A stretch of DNA of 64,000 bases from Corythucha ciliata (GCA_038030265.1 CM075940.1:8432001-8496000), one strand, 5' to 3'; positions 39,006-50,811 are shown, counted from the stretch's first letter. A program made the numbers and translations. Notes: generated by a model not told the origin, from the sequence alone.

Positions 39006-39340
39006 TTCGTAATCTATTAATTGATTTTCCGCGGTGGAGGGCCGTAGAGAGAATATTGGGCCCTGGAGACGGAACTCAATGCGGCCATTTAACGGACTAA
39101 AACACCGTTTTAGTATCTTGCTATAGTGTCAAATATTTTCAAGGCCGTTTGAGAAAATCTCTTATTTTATTTTTATCCGGAACTCTGAGCCCATTGTACT
39201 TTTCCTCTGGTTTATTTTCCTCCATTCATCTTTTTTTCCGGAATTTCCGAAATCGCGGCCACCCAAGAGAAGGCCTAGGCCGGTAAACTCCGGAACAACG
39301 AAGAAAGCCTCAATTCGGCAAATCCAACCACGAAGATGGT
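39006..39340. other. Spacer with TTTCCGCGGTGGAGGGCC boundary motif
   Basis: The motif at 39026-39043 resembles those at 5433 and 31916. The rest is unique sequence. Confidence 0.4.
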
Positions 39341-39505
39341 CCAACCACAGAAAAAGGTTCAACCAGCCAAAGTCAACCAGAATTTACAATCACAGCAAAG
39401 GTTCAACCACAGCAAGGTCCAACCATAGCAAAAGTCCAACCACAAAAATGGTTCAACCACAGCAAAGGCCCAACCTCAACAAGGCTCCAACCACAGTAAA
39501 GGAGG
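39341..39505 (-). repeat. Family F array, minus orientation
   Basis: AACCACAGCAAAGGTTCAACC and similar units are the reverse complement of family F. Confidence 0.65.
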
Positions 39506-40560
39506 TTGTGTAGTTGGGCCCAGGGATTAAGTGGGCGCTTTTTTTGGAGTAATTTTCCCCCTAAGTATTTAGATTCTAGCCTGGCGCGGTTTATGAGCCC
39601 CTTGAGCAACGTGCAAAATGCAGTCTGTAGCGGTCAAAAAGCCCTCAATGGGCCGTCAGCGTCGCTCGATCTGGCCGAAAACGATCGTTTTGCCTTGTGT
39701 CATTGGAATAGGGACGATTTTGTCGAACGAAACAGTGACGTCGGCGTGGGTCCTGTGTCGAGGATCTTCTTTTCGACTTCCAGGGCCTGTCTCGTTTTTG
39801 CGGTTGTTGGTGGAATTTTGTGGGTGATTTAAAAAAAAAAAAAAAAGAAAGAATTTTCGGAGTTATTTTGTCGAAGTTTTCAGATTTGAGCCGAACGCGG
39901 TTTATGATGAGTCCCTCGGACAAATATTCAATTGCGGAATGATGCCAGCCGGCCCCCTGTCGGGACGTCCCCAAGGCGGCAGTCAGCGGCACCTTTCTCA
40001 AATGTGACAAAAAAATGACTATTTAGCCCCCCCCCCCCCACAGAGAAACACAAACGAGGTCTGCGTGCGTCGAGGCTCCTTCCTTAAATTTCAAGGCTGT
40101 CGATTCCGCTGTAAAATACGTACATGCGGGCACCTGAAAACGGGTCAAATGGCCACAAACGCTGAAATCACGAAGTGAGCCTCTTCCCCGGGTCACCTAT
40201 AAAGCAAAAATCTGTTTCGGGTTTTGGATTCCCTGCGTCGTAAAAGGTCATAGTTGACGATTTTTAGTGCCATTTTTTTTTTTTTCTCAAAGTGCTTCGA
40301 TTTGAGTGGGACCCGGTTTTTGTGTCCCTTTTTGGACAATGCTCAACAAATGCAGCCAGCCCACGCGTGATGAAGGGCACCCTTATAAACTGACCAAAAA
40401 ATGGACGCTTGACGTTGCAATTGTTTTCGGACCGATTTCAAAGGCTCTAGACTTGTCATTTTGAGCCCAGAAATTGACTATTTTGACTCTGGACCCGTGC
40501 ACATTTGAATTGTGCGAGACTGATGCGGGGTGACCTTCCACGCATTTTCAACAAACTCAA
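39506..40560 (-). repeat. Family G long-unit repeats
   Basis: Three copies of a motif reading GATTTGAGCC.AACGCGG then TTTATGAG.CCC occur at about 39570, 39885 and 40298, about 315 and 413 bases apart. They are the reverse complement of the motif at 18651, 21037 and 21181. A C14 run lies at about 40027. Confidence 0.5.
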
Positions 40561-43086
40561 CTCACAGACAATGACACACACGGAGAGAGGTGACAGTTGT
40601 AGGTATGCGATGATTGATTAGACCGCGATTGAAATCTTTATTATTTGTTAAATTTCTCCGCTCCCAAACAAGTTTCACTTTCTTTTATTTATATATATGT
40701 ATATCTCCCAGGAACCGCCATTGGTGGGCATGGAAAACGCCGGATGTTTAATATAAAAGGGAAGGGGAAGTCGGGCATGTTAAATGGGTGATGTTGAATC
40801 AATTATGAATGCCCAAGAATTGCTTTCGAATGAGTTGGGAATTGTGTCTAGGTGGGGTGGGTTGTGGGGGGGGGGGTTATACCTTTTCAACTGCTGTTCG
40901 TGGCGTTGACGGCATATGTCTGAATGTTTGCGGGTGTACGAAAGGGGCAAATATGTGTCAGCTGATGAGAGTCTTCTGTTATGTTTCCCCCCCTTTTTTT
41001 TTACCCGACTATATTTTGAATAAATAAATAAATAATTATTATAAGCAGGTGGGTTTTAGCCTGAAAATTACCAGTGAGTGCGTGATGGCCGTGTGTTTTT
41101 TTAACGGGTTTGTAAAAAAGGGGAGGAGGACTTCCATATTTTATCGGGCGAAAAATGGTGTAACGACTTGGGGACTTCCAGATCAATAAATATATCAATT
41201 AATAGAATAAAGTTGAACGCGACAATGACACTGGAAGACCCAGACCCAGGCGAACAGATGTGAAGTCCGGGCCAAGGCAGGCAATTGTTCGGTGTTGTAC
41301 AGACACGCAAATCGTCTTTAAAATTTAAATTGATTCGCTAGCAGCGTGTAATAATATGTTTACCAGTATTTAATTAGCATGCTATAAGCGATAAAAAATT
41401 ACATTTTCCTCTCGAGTGAGAAAAAATCTGCAATTCTAATTAATAGAAGAAAAAATGCATTTAATTCTTTACAAACAAACAAAATACGGGGGTTTACTCG
41501 AAGGAAAACTGGGGCTGGAGGAGGGGGGGGGTTGAATAAAAACAATTGCCCACCTCCTCTATTCATTTTTATTCCTTCATACCATTTTTTTTTTATCTGG
41601 AGGCATCAATCAAGACTCAGTAAACAATGAAAGGGTGGCGATCACGTAATGTGCTTAAATTGTTCGCACGATATACTGAACCAAAATGACTGCCACAGTA
41701 CGTTATTTTCATAAAGAAAAAAAAAAAAAAAAAAAAAAATAACGCGCTCACGCAGCAAAAATTATCATAATTACTCCGAAGATAACATCAACACACAATG
41801 TTGAACATTTATATGAAAATGAAGAATGACGAGTAAATATAAACAAACAGGTGATTAAATTTAAATACGCATGCTCCATTTTAGTTTTAAAACAAATGAA
41901 TATAATAGTAACAATACTGAGAAGACGATATTTTTCTCCTGTAAAAGATTAAGTTGACAGAAGATAACAAATAGCGGTCGACCATAAAAAAGAAATTTAA
42001 AAAAAACAAGAGAGAAAATAACACCGCCTTCATGTATTCATGTAAATCAAAGTTACACATTAAATTTGCATATAATATTCCTAAGGTAGTACTCTAAGCT
42101 TAAATTACTTACTGTATAATTCGTTTGGTCAGCGAGTGTGGAGCTATTAAGTTTGCCTAAATAATAGATAGATGTAAACGCGAGAAAATAAACTTTGCAT
42201 TTATTATGATTTCAAAAGCAAAAGCTATTAGACGGATAAGTAATTTATGCACATTTTTAATTAGGTTATTTGGCTGGTAAAAGTTAGGCTTAAAGGGTGT
42301 TCATTTCCTGAGGTGCCAAGCGAGATAAAAGATGATTAACAGTCCTACACCTGACTTGACTCCCCACTTACATTAGAACACATTCTCCTTTCTTGTTACT
42401 CATTTATTACGGAAATAATGAGATCTCAGCAACTTTGCCACACGAAAGAAACGGATGGAAAACTCAAGGCTTTGAAATGAAAAAAAAGGTGTGGGTGGAG
42501 AAGGGTGCTAATTCGACCTTAGCGTACCTGTTTTTTTCTAAAAAAAAATCAAAAAGATTCGAGGATCCGCTGCATTCGCGACTCGCTCCATTAAAAGTTA
42601 CGGAGAAGAGGAAGTATTTGGGTGGATCAGGTGGTGGAGGGGGGATCCTATTAAACGCTAAATAATACACCTCGGCATATCCATCTCCCAAACTCCCCGA
42701 TGAAGGCACATTGCTCCTGAGAGGAGTCACGAAGCGAGTCATCGTTTTCTTCAGTGTTAACAACAAGACTCAAAGCTCGAGCGCCAAGCAGTCTGGGAGA
42801 GGATTTCTTAGAGAAAAATCTTCTCTACTAGCCTCTTCACTAACATCAACTCCTGGGATCATGAGAGTCTTGCCCGTCTAGCCTGTAATTTCCTAACCGC
42901 TCCGATCTTCTTCTTCTTCTTCACCTTCAACTTTTTTTTTTGTTTTGCCTTATGTCGAAGAAACCCCACACTCAACTCAACCACGGCATCAATTGAATAA
43001 TTTACGGCTGTACCGACTGGTGGCCGGTTCTCTCAAAAGATGTCCACTTTTTTCTCGTTCCCTCGACCTCCACCAATTAAAGGGCT

Positions 43087-43135
<49 letters not shown>

Positions 43136-43740
43136 CAAGTTGAAATCAGCTCAAATTAATTGAACAAGCCTGGGACTATCCGAACTCTCGCAGGCGACAC
43201 CGTGAAGGAAGCCCTCCCCCTCCGTTTACACCCCCCCCCCCACACAGGACAGGTTCAGTGATGTCTGTTATGATGACTCCTAAATTGCTCTAATTTATTC
43301 AGCGAGTGATTACGAAGGCGTGAACCTGTCCCATTTTTTACAGAACAAACCAATTTTTAGGACTTGACGTTCCTCTCTCATATAACGTTAAAGATTTATG
43401 TTCTAAAATCAATCTTTGGCCTTTAAAAAAGGTTATTTTTAAATGTTAATAACATTAAAAGTAGTTTTAAAGAAAACACATACCGAGCAGGTTACACTTG
43501 GGGAAGATTGTTCAAAATGTCGTCTCACTTGACTCAAACCATTATAAATCATTAATTCCATAAGCTTCTAAGTAGAATAGCCAGCCCAACCGTCGCAAAG
43601 GATCTGTTCAGCTCGGAGTACAGCGTTCAGCAATACGCCATCTTCGGACCCTTCAATCGTTCAATCAGTTTTTCATTGAATGAGGTGAATGAGGAATTTA
43701 GCCCGAAAAATCGATTTTCCACAGAAAATATTGCAATTTT
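40561..43740. other. Low-copy AT-rich intronic DNA
   Basis: Many TAATTA cores lie at 41190-41450. Long homopolymers include A23 near 41718. A TC microsatellite is listed separately. No gene is seen. Candidate regulatory DNA by composition only. Confidence 0.45.
43085..43132 (+). repeat. (CT)n microsatellite
   Basis: An almost pure CT/TC dinucleotide run of 48 bases, the longest simple repeat in the window. Confidence 0.95.
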
Positions 43741-44075
43741 TTGCTAAGTCGCTTCATGACTATAATAAAATAAAAACGCCAATTCATGCGTTAAAATTGA
43801 GAAAACACAGATTTGCGGTTCCTGGAGGTAACATCGGGGCTAACGCCGTAAAAATATGCTAACTCATGGCTCAAAGTGCGGAAAAAATCGCTTAATTGGC
43901 GGTTGAAATTGTGAAAAGCGCTAATGTGCAGCTGTTGGGTCGAGTCCGTGGCTATAAAATTAAGAAAAAACGCTAATGCGACGCTATAGAAGTAAACAAA
44001 ATCATCGATTCGCTGTGAAAATTTACAGCTAAAGTTAAGGATCAACAACAATTGAGAGAAACAGCCACAGAAGTG
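43741..44075 (+). repeat. Family A island
   Basis: About ten A units (GTTAAAATTGAGAAAAC, CGCTAATGCG) sit directly before the large E island. Confidence 0.65.
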
Positions 44076-46190
44076 CTAAATACCTGCGAAATTTCAAATT
44101 CAGGGTCTAAACATCCTGTGAATTGCAAATTTTCCGTGTTAACCTCCGCGAACTTACAAGTTTCGGGACAGCCAGCCTGCGACAGCACCTAAAACATTAC
44201 ATCATTCAGGGATAAAAATCTGGGGGGTTCCCCAGTTTCCGATATTTATCATCGTGAAATTGCTCGTTTCTGTTCTTTATTTCTGCGAAATAAAGAATCT
44301 TTCTTGGTGACCCCGGAAGGAATTCCCGGGCTAGACGGCCACGATACAGCGCCCGAACACTTCTGACGAAGGTCGAAAAAGGTCGAGATTTCAGCGAAAC
44401 TGATAGTTTCTGGCAATTTTTTATTGAAGGAGTTTGGATCCCGGGCAAGCCAGCCCCTGACAGCACTCAAAGCCTTATGAATAGAGGCCAAATTTTAACA
44501 TTTTAAGCCAAACATCCCCGAAATTGGAAATTTACTATGGCTGAATATTCGCGATGCATCGTAAGTTCCATATATTGGCTAATTTCAGGTCCTTTTGTTC
44601 GGTTCTGGTATGTACATCCACGAAATTACTAAGTTTCCGGTATTTATTTTCAAGAAATAGCAAGTTTATAGTTTTTTTTTATCATAGTGGTACCAGAACC
44701 TGGGCTACCCAGCCACAACAGCTCTCAAAGTCTGACGAATCGCCGCAAAATTGCAATATTTTCAAGACAACCGGAAAATTGGAGGTCTACTGGCTGAATA
44801 TTCGCGCTCTCGCAAATTCCAAGTTCGGGTCTGAATATCGGTGAAATTGCTTAGTTTTCAGTCTTTATTTTCGCGAAATTGCAAGTTCGCAGTGTTTTTT
44901 GTTTAATTAAATGCATTTCGGGTCCATTTTTCCGGATCCCCGCATCAGCATTAGGAGGAGGAGAAGTTTGTCTATTCAAATTGAAAAAGCAGCCGAGAAA
45001 AGAAGGGAGTTGTACTTTAGAAGTTCCGGACTGTTTTTAAAAAAGTGGGACCGGAACTCGGGGTCAGACGGCTCAAAGCCTAACGAATAACCATAAAGTT
45101 GCCATATTTCGTGGGAAAATATCCGTGAATTCTGAATTATCCTGGCCGAATATTCGTGAAACTGCAAATTTCAAATACTTTTTTTTTTTTTAAGTGGGCA
45201 TGAACCATGGGCAAACCAGTCCCAACTGCGCCCATAGCTTTGAATTTAAATTTATTTGCAATTGAAATTGATAGAGTTTGCAAGCCGGGGTCTTAATTTG
45301 AGTGAAAGTAAGAGTTTCCTGGCTGAATATACGTATAAAATTGACAGTTTCGGACCTTATTTCTGTAAAAATGCAAGTTTCCGGTATTTACCGATCCCCT
45401 CATCAGCATTAGGAGGAGGAGAAGTTTGTCTATTCAAATTGAAAAAGCAGCCGAGAAAAGAAGGGAGTTGTACTTTAGAAGTTCCGGACTGTTTTTAAAA
45501 AAGTGGGACCGGAACTCGGGGTCAGACGGCTCAAAGCCTAACGAATAGCCACAAAGTTGCCATATTTCGTGGGAAAATATCCGTGAATTCTGAATTATCC
45601 TGACCGAATATTCGTGAAACTGTAAATTTCAAATACTTTTTTTTTTTTTTAAGTGGGCATGAACCATGGGCAAACCAGTCCCAACTGCGCCCATAGCTTT
45701 GAATTTAAATTTATTTGCAATTGAAATTGATAGAGTTTGCAAGCCGGGGTCTTAATTTGAGTGAAAGTAAGAGTTTCCTGGCTGAATATACGTATAAAAT
45801 TGACAGTTTCGGACCTTATTTCTGTAAAAATGCAAGTCTCGGGTCTTCATTCTCGCGAAAAATGCGTTTTTATATTCTTAATTTAAGAAAAATTGCAAGT
45901 TTCGGCATGAAACATCCGTGGAAGTTTGCACTGACCCGAGGCCAGGCGGCCACAATGGACTGAGTCGTGTATAGGCTGACGAGGCCCACACGCGATTTTG
46001 TTGCAAAAAAAATTGAAACATTTTGGAGGAGGACCGGTGAAATTGGCTGTTTCCAGGCACAATTTTCACGAAATTGCAAGTTTCAGGGCATTTTTTTCAA
46101 AGCTCGCGAACCCTCCCTGGGCTAGACAGCCCCCACTACCCGGACAAATAGCCGAGTAATTGCAACATTTATTTAAATATTCGTGAGTTT
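44076..46190 (+). repeat. Family E island with higher-order structure
   Basis: Units of about 30 bp (GCGAAATTGCAAG then TTTCGGGTCTTAATTT) are interrupted by a longer spacer reading CTGGGC.AGCCAGCCCC, then CTCAAAGCCTGACGAATAGCC. The spacer occurs at about 44163, 44435, 44695, 45053, 45511 and 46107, so the higher-order period is roughly 260-460 bp. A recent tandem duplication lies inside. Confidence 0.78.
44943..45837 (+). repeat. 458-bp tandem duplication within the E island
   Basis: 44943-45378 and 45401-45837 are nearly identical. The offset is 458 bases, becoming 459 after a longer T-run. I count about four base changes plus the T-run length. Both copies contain CATCAGCATTAGGAGGAGG and AAGTGGGCATGAACCATGG. 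This is much younger than the surrounding degenerate units. Confidence 0.95.
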
Positions 46191-47335
46191 ACAAAGTAGG
46201 GTGCTAATGAGAGATAACGCGGCCTTCTAGGGGTAGCTTCGCGGCTAAAATAGAGAGAATACGCTGCTCCCAGTTTTTTTTGTAAGCGGATGAAGATGAG
46301 AAGGCGTACTAATATGCTGTTCTTGCAGGCAAGTACCAACTCTCCAAAAAGTGGGGAAAAATCACTAGTATTCGTGGCCAAAACTGTTCAAAAGCCTTCA
46401 TTAGCGGTATCTCGATGAAACATCCATACCGAAATTAAGAAAAAATCGCTGATTCGCGGTGTATAGATGCCACTTTATGCCTAAAATGAAGAAAAAACGC
46501 TAATTTGCAGTAGGTGAAATTGAGTCGTGGCCCAGTTTTTGCTTTTCTGCAAGCGCTAAAACGCAAGAAAATCCGCTGAGGCTGTACGATAGAAAAAAAA
46601 ACACGCTAATTCACAGCTAATTTTCGAAAAATGCTAATTCACGATTGAAATTGAGAAGAATGGCTAATTAGCTGCTAAAATTGGGACATACGCTAATCCA
46701 CGGCAAAAATTGAGAAAAATAGCTAAATCACTAATGAAATTGTCAAAAAACGCTACTTAGCGGCTAAACTTGGAACAATCTTATTTCGCGGATTAATTGA
46801 AAAGAATAGATGATTAACTCGCAGAAAAAACGTTTATTCGCGGATTCAAATGAAAAAAATCGGCTAATTCACGGCTATATTGGAGAAAACGCCAATTTAC
46901 GACTAAAATTTAGTAATTCAACAGAAGATAATAATCTGTTGCTTCTGAAGGCAACTTCGGGCCTAAACCTGAAAAAAAGCGCTAGTCCATAGCTAAAAGT
47001 TGAAAAAAAAAAAAAAAAAAATGTAAATGTGGGGCAAAAATAGTTTGTTTACCGCTAATTTGCGGCCAATATTGAGAAAAATCACTAATTAATTATCGTG
47101 GCTGAAATTAACGAAAAACGTTATACTTGCAGCTCAAAGTGCTAATTCACTGCTGAAAAGGTAAAAAATCGCTAATTTGCTGCAAAAATCGAGGAAAACT
47201 TCAATTCATGGCAAAAATTGAGAACAATCGCTGACATGGGATAAAAACGCTACTTCGTAGCTTAAATTGAGGAAAATCACCTATTTCCGGACAAAGTGTA
47301 GAGGAAAAGCCCTGTAATTCACGGTTAAAATGAAA
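46191..47335 (+). repeat. Family A island
   Basis: Plus-strand A units (CGCTAATTCACGG, CTAAAATTGAGAA) follow straight on from E. An A18 run lies near 47004. Confidence 0.75.
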
Positions 47336-48347
47336 AAAAAAAAACTTCAATTTTCGTTTTCGGTTTCTTGGGTAATTTTTTCTCGTCCTCCTTTCCTCCC
47401 CCTCCTCATTTTGCTAGACGCACCCAAAGGACACGGTGCCCCTGGGCTGGTGCCTTCTCGCCCCCCCCCCGCGTTAAAGCCGAAACTGGTTGATCTCAAA
47501 CCAAGTCGAAGAGAAAAACTACACCCAAAGATCACAATCTGCTTTGCTGAGCTGAATATAACGAGATAGAATGCCTAAGTCTCCGATCAAGTCCTAACGC
47601 CCAGTTCCCTGAAGCTAGATTGCAACGAGACCATAAAATCTGTATCGGTGCAGATATAAGACAGCAAAGTAGGGGAAAAACGTATGCAGCGTGAGGGCTG
47701 AGGCATAAACTGCTGCAGCAGGCCTTTAGAGTACGTGTATTGTATTCTGGGTGTACTCAATGAGTGAATTTTGAACCAACTGCTAAGCTATACGCTATAA
47801 AACAGCCTAGGGTTTTAAGAAAACCCTACTTGATAGGTTTTCTTAAAACTGGGACTCCCTTCAACCCATGACTCAAGATACAAGGCTCATGGGTTGAAGG
47901 GTGTCGCGGTTTTAAGAACTTAATAGGTTTTCTCATTTGTCTCATTGTACCCATGCTATAAGAGACCAATTGTGGGATTCTGTTGGCTTACCTTAAGGAC
48001 CATTACCTAGAAAAATTAATATGTAGTTAACAGTTTTTTTTTTAGAAGGACTGGGATCCGTCAAAGAGTTGGTGGGGGGGGGGCAGGACAGGCATCGGCC
48101 CTCCGGCCCTTCGGGCTCAGCCCGATTGCCCATCCCTTGTATCCGCTCCTGATGGTTGGGCATTCCTTGATGGAGCTTTGCTGTGGTTGGAGGTTCGTAC
48201 AGTATTTAAAGCTCCATTGCAGCAACGTAACAAGGTGAGCGAGCACCCGTGGCGTAGCTAAAATTCACACCCCCTTCCCTTCGTCATAACCTAAACCTAC
48301 TTATTAATCTAGAAAAGGTAATTGATGCAGGATACGGTGATTATTCA
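47336..48347. other. Low-copy spacer with palindrome cluster
   Basis: Unique sequence holds the nested inverted repeats listed separately, a G9 run at about 48073 and a single F unit at about 48175-48195. A minus-strand CAGGAGCGGAT lies at about 48142-48152, and GTGGCGTAGCTAAAATTCAC lies at 48249. These last two look like DNA-transposon ends. Confidence 0.4.
47812..47930. repeat. Nested palindromes flanked by a direct repeat
   Basis: There are two perfect inverted repeats. GTTTTAAGAAAACC (47812-47825) pairs with GGTTTTCTTAAAAC (47836-47849), loop 10. CCCTTCAACCCATGA (47857-47871) pairs with TCATGGGTTGAAGGG (47887-47901), loop 15. After the second hairpin, GGTTTTAAGAACTTAATAGG (47908 on) repeats the first hairpin's sequence in the same direction. 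Confidence 0.9.
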
Positions 48348-48800
48348 ACCAGTGGTAGACTACATCCATCACTAAATGCACCACAGGTGCGTCCAGACGA
48401 CCGCTTTAGCGTTTCTTGTGGAGGGGGGGGGGCAGGACCCCGGTGAAATTGGGCTTTAAAGGAGTTAAATCCGCAAAATTAGGTTTTGGAGGAGGAAAAA
48501 TTCGTGAAACCGGGGGTTTTTAAAAGCCAAAATGACGTAATTTGATTTTTGAATGAGCCAAATCCGTGAATTTGGTTTTGGGGGCTCAATTTCCACCTCA
48601 GTGGTGACATTGTCAATTTAAAGGTTACAATCGACTGTTTTTCCGGACTTTCAAACAGAAAATAACAAATGTCTGTTAATGGTTCAAAATTATCGTGTTA
48701 TTGGTTTTTGAAGGCTTAATGCTCAGTTTTACAGCCAAACAGCCTGGTTTTTGTTGGCGTAAATTGGAATTTTCATCGAATTTTAGTGTTTATAGTAGTT
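48348..48800 (+). repeat. Family D island with shared boundary
   Basis: It starts with ACCAGTGGTAGACTA (48348), matching the D edge at 38305, passes a G11 run at about 48422, then D units (CGTGAAACCGGGGGTTTTT, GAATGAGCCAAATCC). Confidence 0.6.
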
Positions 48801-50719
48801 TTATGGGTCGTTGATTCCAGAGTTGAAATTCCAGAAGTTGCCGAATAGTCGGATTCAGGTGGTAAAAATCCACTCCCAGAGATGGGCCATTGAGATCCAC
48901 GCAAGTCGAGGCTCTTTCTTACAGTACACATAGTTGTTGCGTAAGTGAAAAATCGATGCTCATCCTTCTTCAGGGTCCTGAAAAGGAGGTTGACCCCATC
49001 GAATGAACTACCAGGCCCCGTAGACTCCAAAGACTCCATTTACCAACCCTAAAGTCCCTAGCCTCATCAATGAAACCAAAGTCGCGTCACACGTCCCCTC
49101 TCTCAGTTTCATTACAAGCGTTGCGGTGTTACGTGCCAACACATCGCAATTCGTTAAAAAATTCGTGAAATTTTGAGCCGCTCTGGTCGTCGACGAATTG
49201 AAAAAAAAAAGGTCACCATCCGCTTAAAGATGAGTGAGGTTACTAATACCAACTCGATAGCAGCATAAAAATCACAAAGCCCAACATAAAAATTGTCAAA
49301 GCTGTAAACGCCCAAGAAGGAACTTTTGAGATTTAACTAACCGCGGCTAATTCGTGATCGTTAAAAGTATAGAGAGTCTTGCGTGACACGAAAAAAGAAG
49401 AAAAAAAAAAACAACTCAAGTTTTTCAAAGTAAATTAAGTGGTGCGACGGGGGTGGGGGTTGTAAGGCGGCTAGAGTTATTTTTAAAAGGACACGCCGTT
49501 TGTGGCTGAAATGACGGTGCGAAGAAGGGGGGGGGATCTTAGGAGAGCAATGAAATTAGCAATTTAAACATGAATTGGGCTGAATTTTCACGCCGCGAAA
49601 GTTCGGACCAACAAGTCTTGGCGAGTAATTTTGAATTGATTATAGGCTCGGGTGATGGCGGCGGCGGGGTGGGGTGGGTTACTCATGAGTTAAGACCGCT
49701 TATACAAGCAGGTGCGTTGAAAGCAATTAACATTAGCACCTTTAAAGTATAGAAAAGGTGTTGGATACCAAATTAAACATTTACTCAGGTATTTTCTGCT
49801 GCATCTATTAGAAGTCATCATCATCTTCCCTATCTTAACATTCAATCTTTCAAAAATTCTCATTTTCTGGGGGCTATTGAGATAATTGAGGGATTTCCAA
49901 TGCTGTTGTTCGCCCTTTGGCTCTTTCCCTTCCAGTGGGCGCTTTGTTATTATTTATTCCAAATTAATTGGGCTTTACAGGCCTAGCAATACATGAATAA
50001 AACCTAGTAGGAGGGAATGAAATATTTTTGAACAGTGGGGGGGGGGGGCTAAACCATGTTAATCGTTTGTTTCGCACGACTCTGTCTTTTCGCTCGACAA
50101 GCAAAACCTATTGTACGCAAACGTGATAAAAACTTTTTCTTTTTACAATCTCACTGCTTTTATTGTCCATTTTTTATTTTTAAAGTCAAGCATTTGATAA
50201 GTTGAAAGAAAAAGAAAAGGGACCGAGAATATTGCGCAAATATTTGAAGGCAACCGAGTTGCGGAAAGCCAGTCATACCTGAAGCCTCGCCTTTGCAAAT
50301 TACCTCATTTAAATGCTCCGATTGTGGAGATTTTTCGCGTTGTCCCAGCATTTAAAGAATATGAGCGTGCGTGTTTTCTTTGGTGTTGGTATAAAAAGGG
50401 GGCCCTTTTTTTGACAGGATGTAATGTGTGAAAGATGAGGTTCTCCACCCTTGACAGGCGCGGCCTTTTGAGGTACCGCCACCACTCCCCCCTGTCTATT
50501 GTACAGGTAGCCTCAGACACCTCTTCCAATAATTTACTGAGGTTGCCAAGGCCTACAAAAACCACAAAAAAAACTGCCGCATCCCCTTTTTTCAACGTGT
50601 GAAATCTTCTAATAGTTTTTTAATAGCATAAAATTTGCCTGCCTCTACCTCTGATTTCTGTATCACGCAATTGAGAGAAACAGGGGGAAAAAATTTTAAT
50701 TTTCCTTTTCTTTCCACAG
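48801..50719. other. Low-copy 3' part of FoxB intron
   Basis: Unique sequence leads to exon 2, with G-runs at about 49527 and 50038. The last 30 bases form the pyrimidine tract of the acceptor. No other exon is recognised. Confidence 0.5.
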
Positions 50720-50811
50720 GTAATGGAAGCAGTCTGCTGCCCCTTGGCCCGCCGCCGCCGCCACCAGCACCCCTAGCTCTACCGCCTCCCCCGACAACGT
50801 TTCACCACTAA
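50720..50811 (+). CDS. FoxB: FoxB, terminal coding exon 2 (Pro-rich C-terminus and stop)
   Basis: A polypyrimidine tract and CCACAG acceptor (AG at 50718-50719) open this exon. The first two bases, GT, complete the serine codon begun by the last A of exon 1. The next 29 codons read NGSSLLPLG, six prolines, APLALPPPPTT, then FHH and a TAA stop at 50809-50811. The frame joins exactly, giving a 265-aa protein, close in length to small arthropod FoxB proteins. Low-complexity Pro continues the Pro/Ala/His bias of the exon 1 tail ([12 protein letters not shown]), which supports the join. An AATAAA follows 112 bases after the stop. No other open exon with a matching phase is needed. A transcript read across the junction would settle it; the exon could in principle belong to an isoform used alongside the read-through end at 14509. 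Confidence 0.85.

Larger units (their letters stand above)
14469..50719 (+). other. FoxB: FoxB intron 1, 36.3 kb, phase 1, GT-AG
   Basis: The donor is GTGAGT at 14469-14474. The acceptor is a CT-rich tract ending CCACAG at 50719. The intron contains most of the window: low-copy blocks next to both exons and, between them, islands of repeat families A to G. No other convincing ORF or exon was seen inside it on either strand. The size is large for a gene whose coding sequence in vertebrate FOXB1 and FOXB2 lies in one exon. The call depends on the exon 2 assignment. Confidence 0.82.

Noticed and set aside
45256..45963. Two ORFs with the same first 40 or so residues, suggesting a duplicated gene pair
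   Set aside because: The identity comes from the 458-bp tandem duplication of noncoding E repeat; no coding signature.
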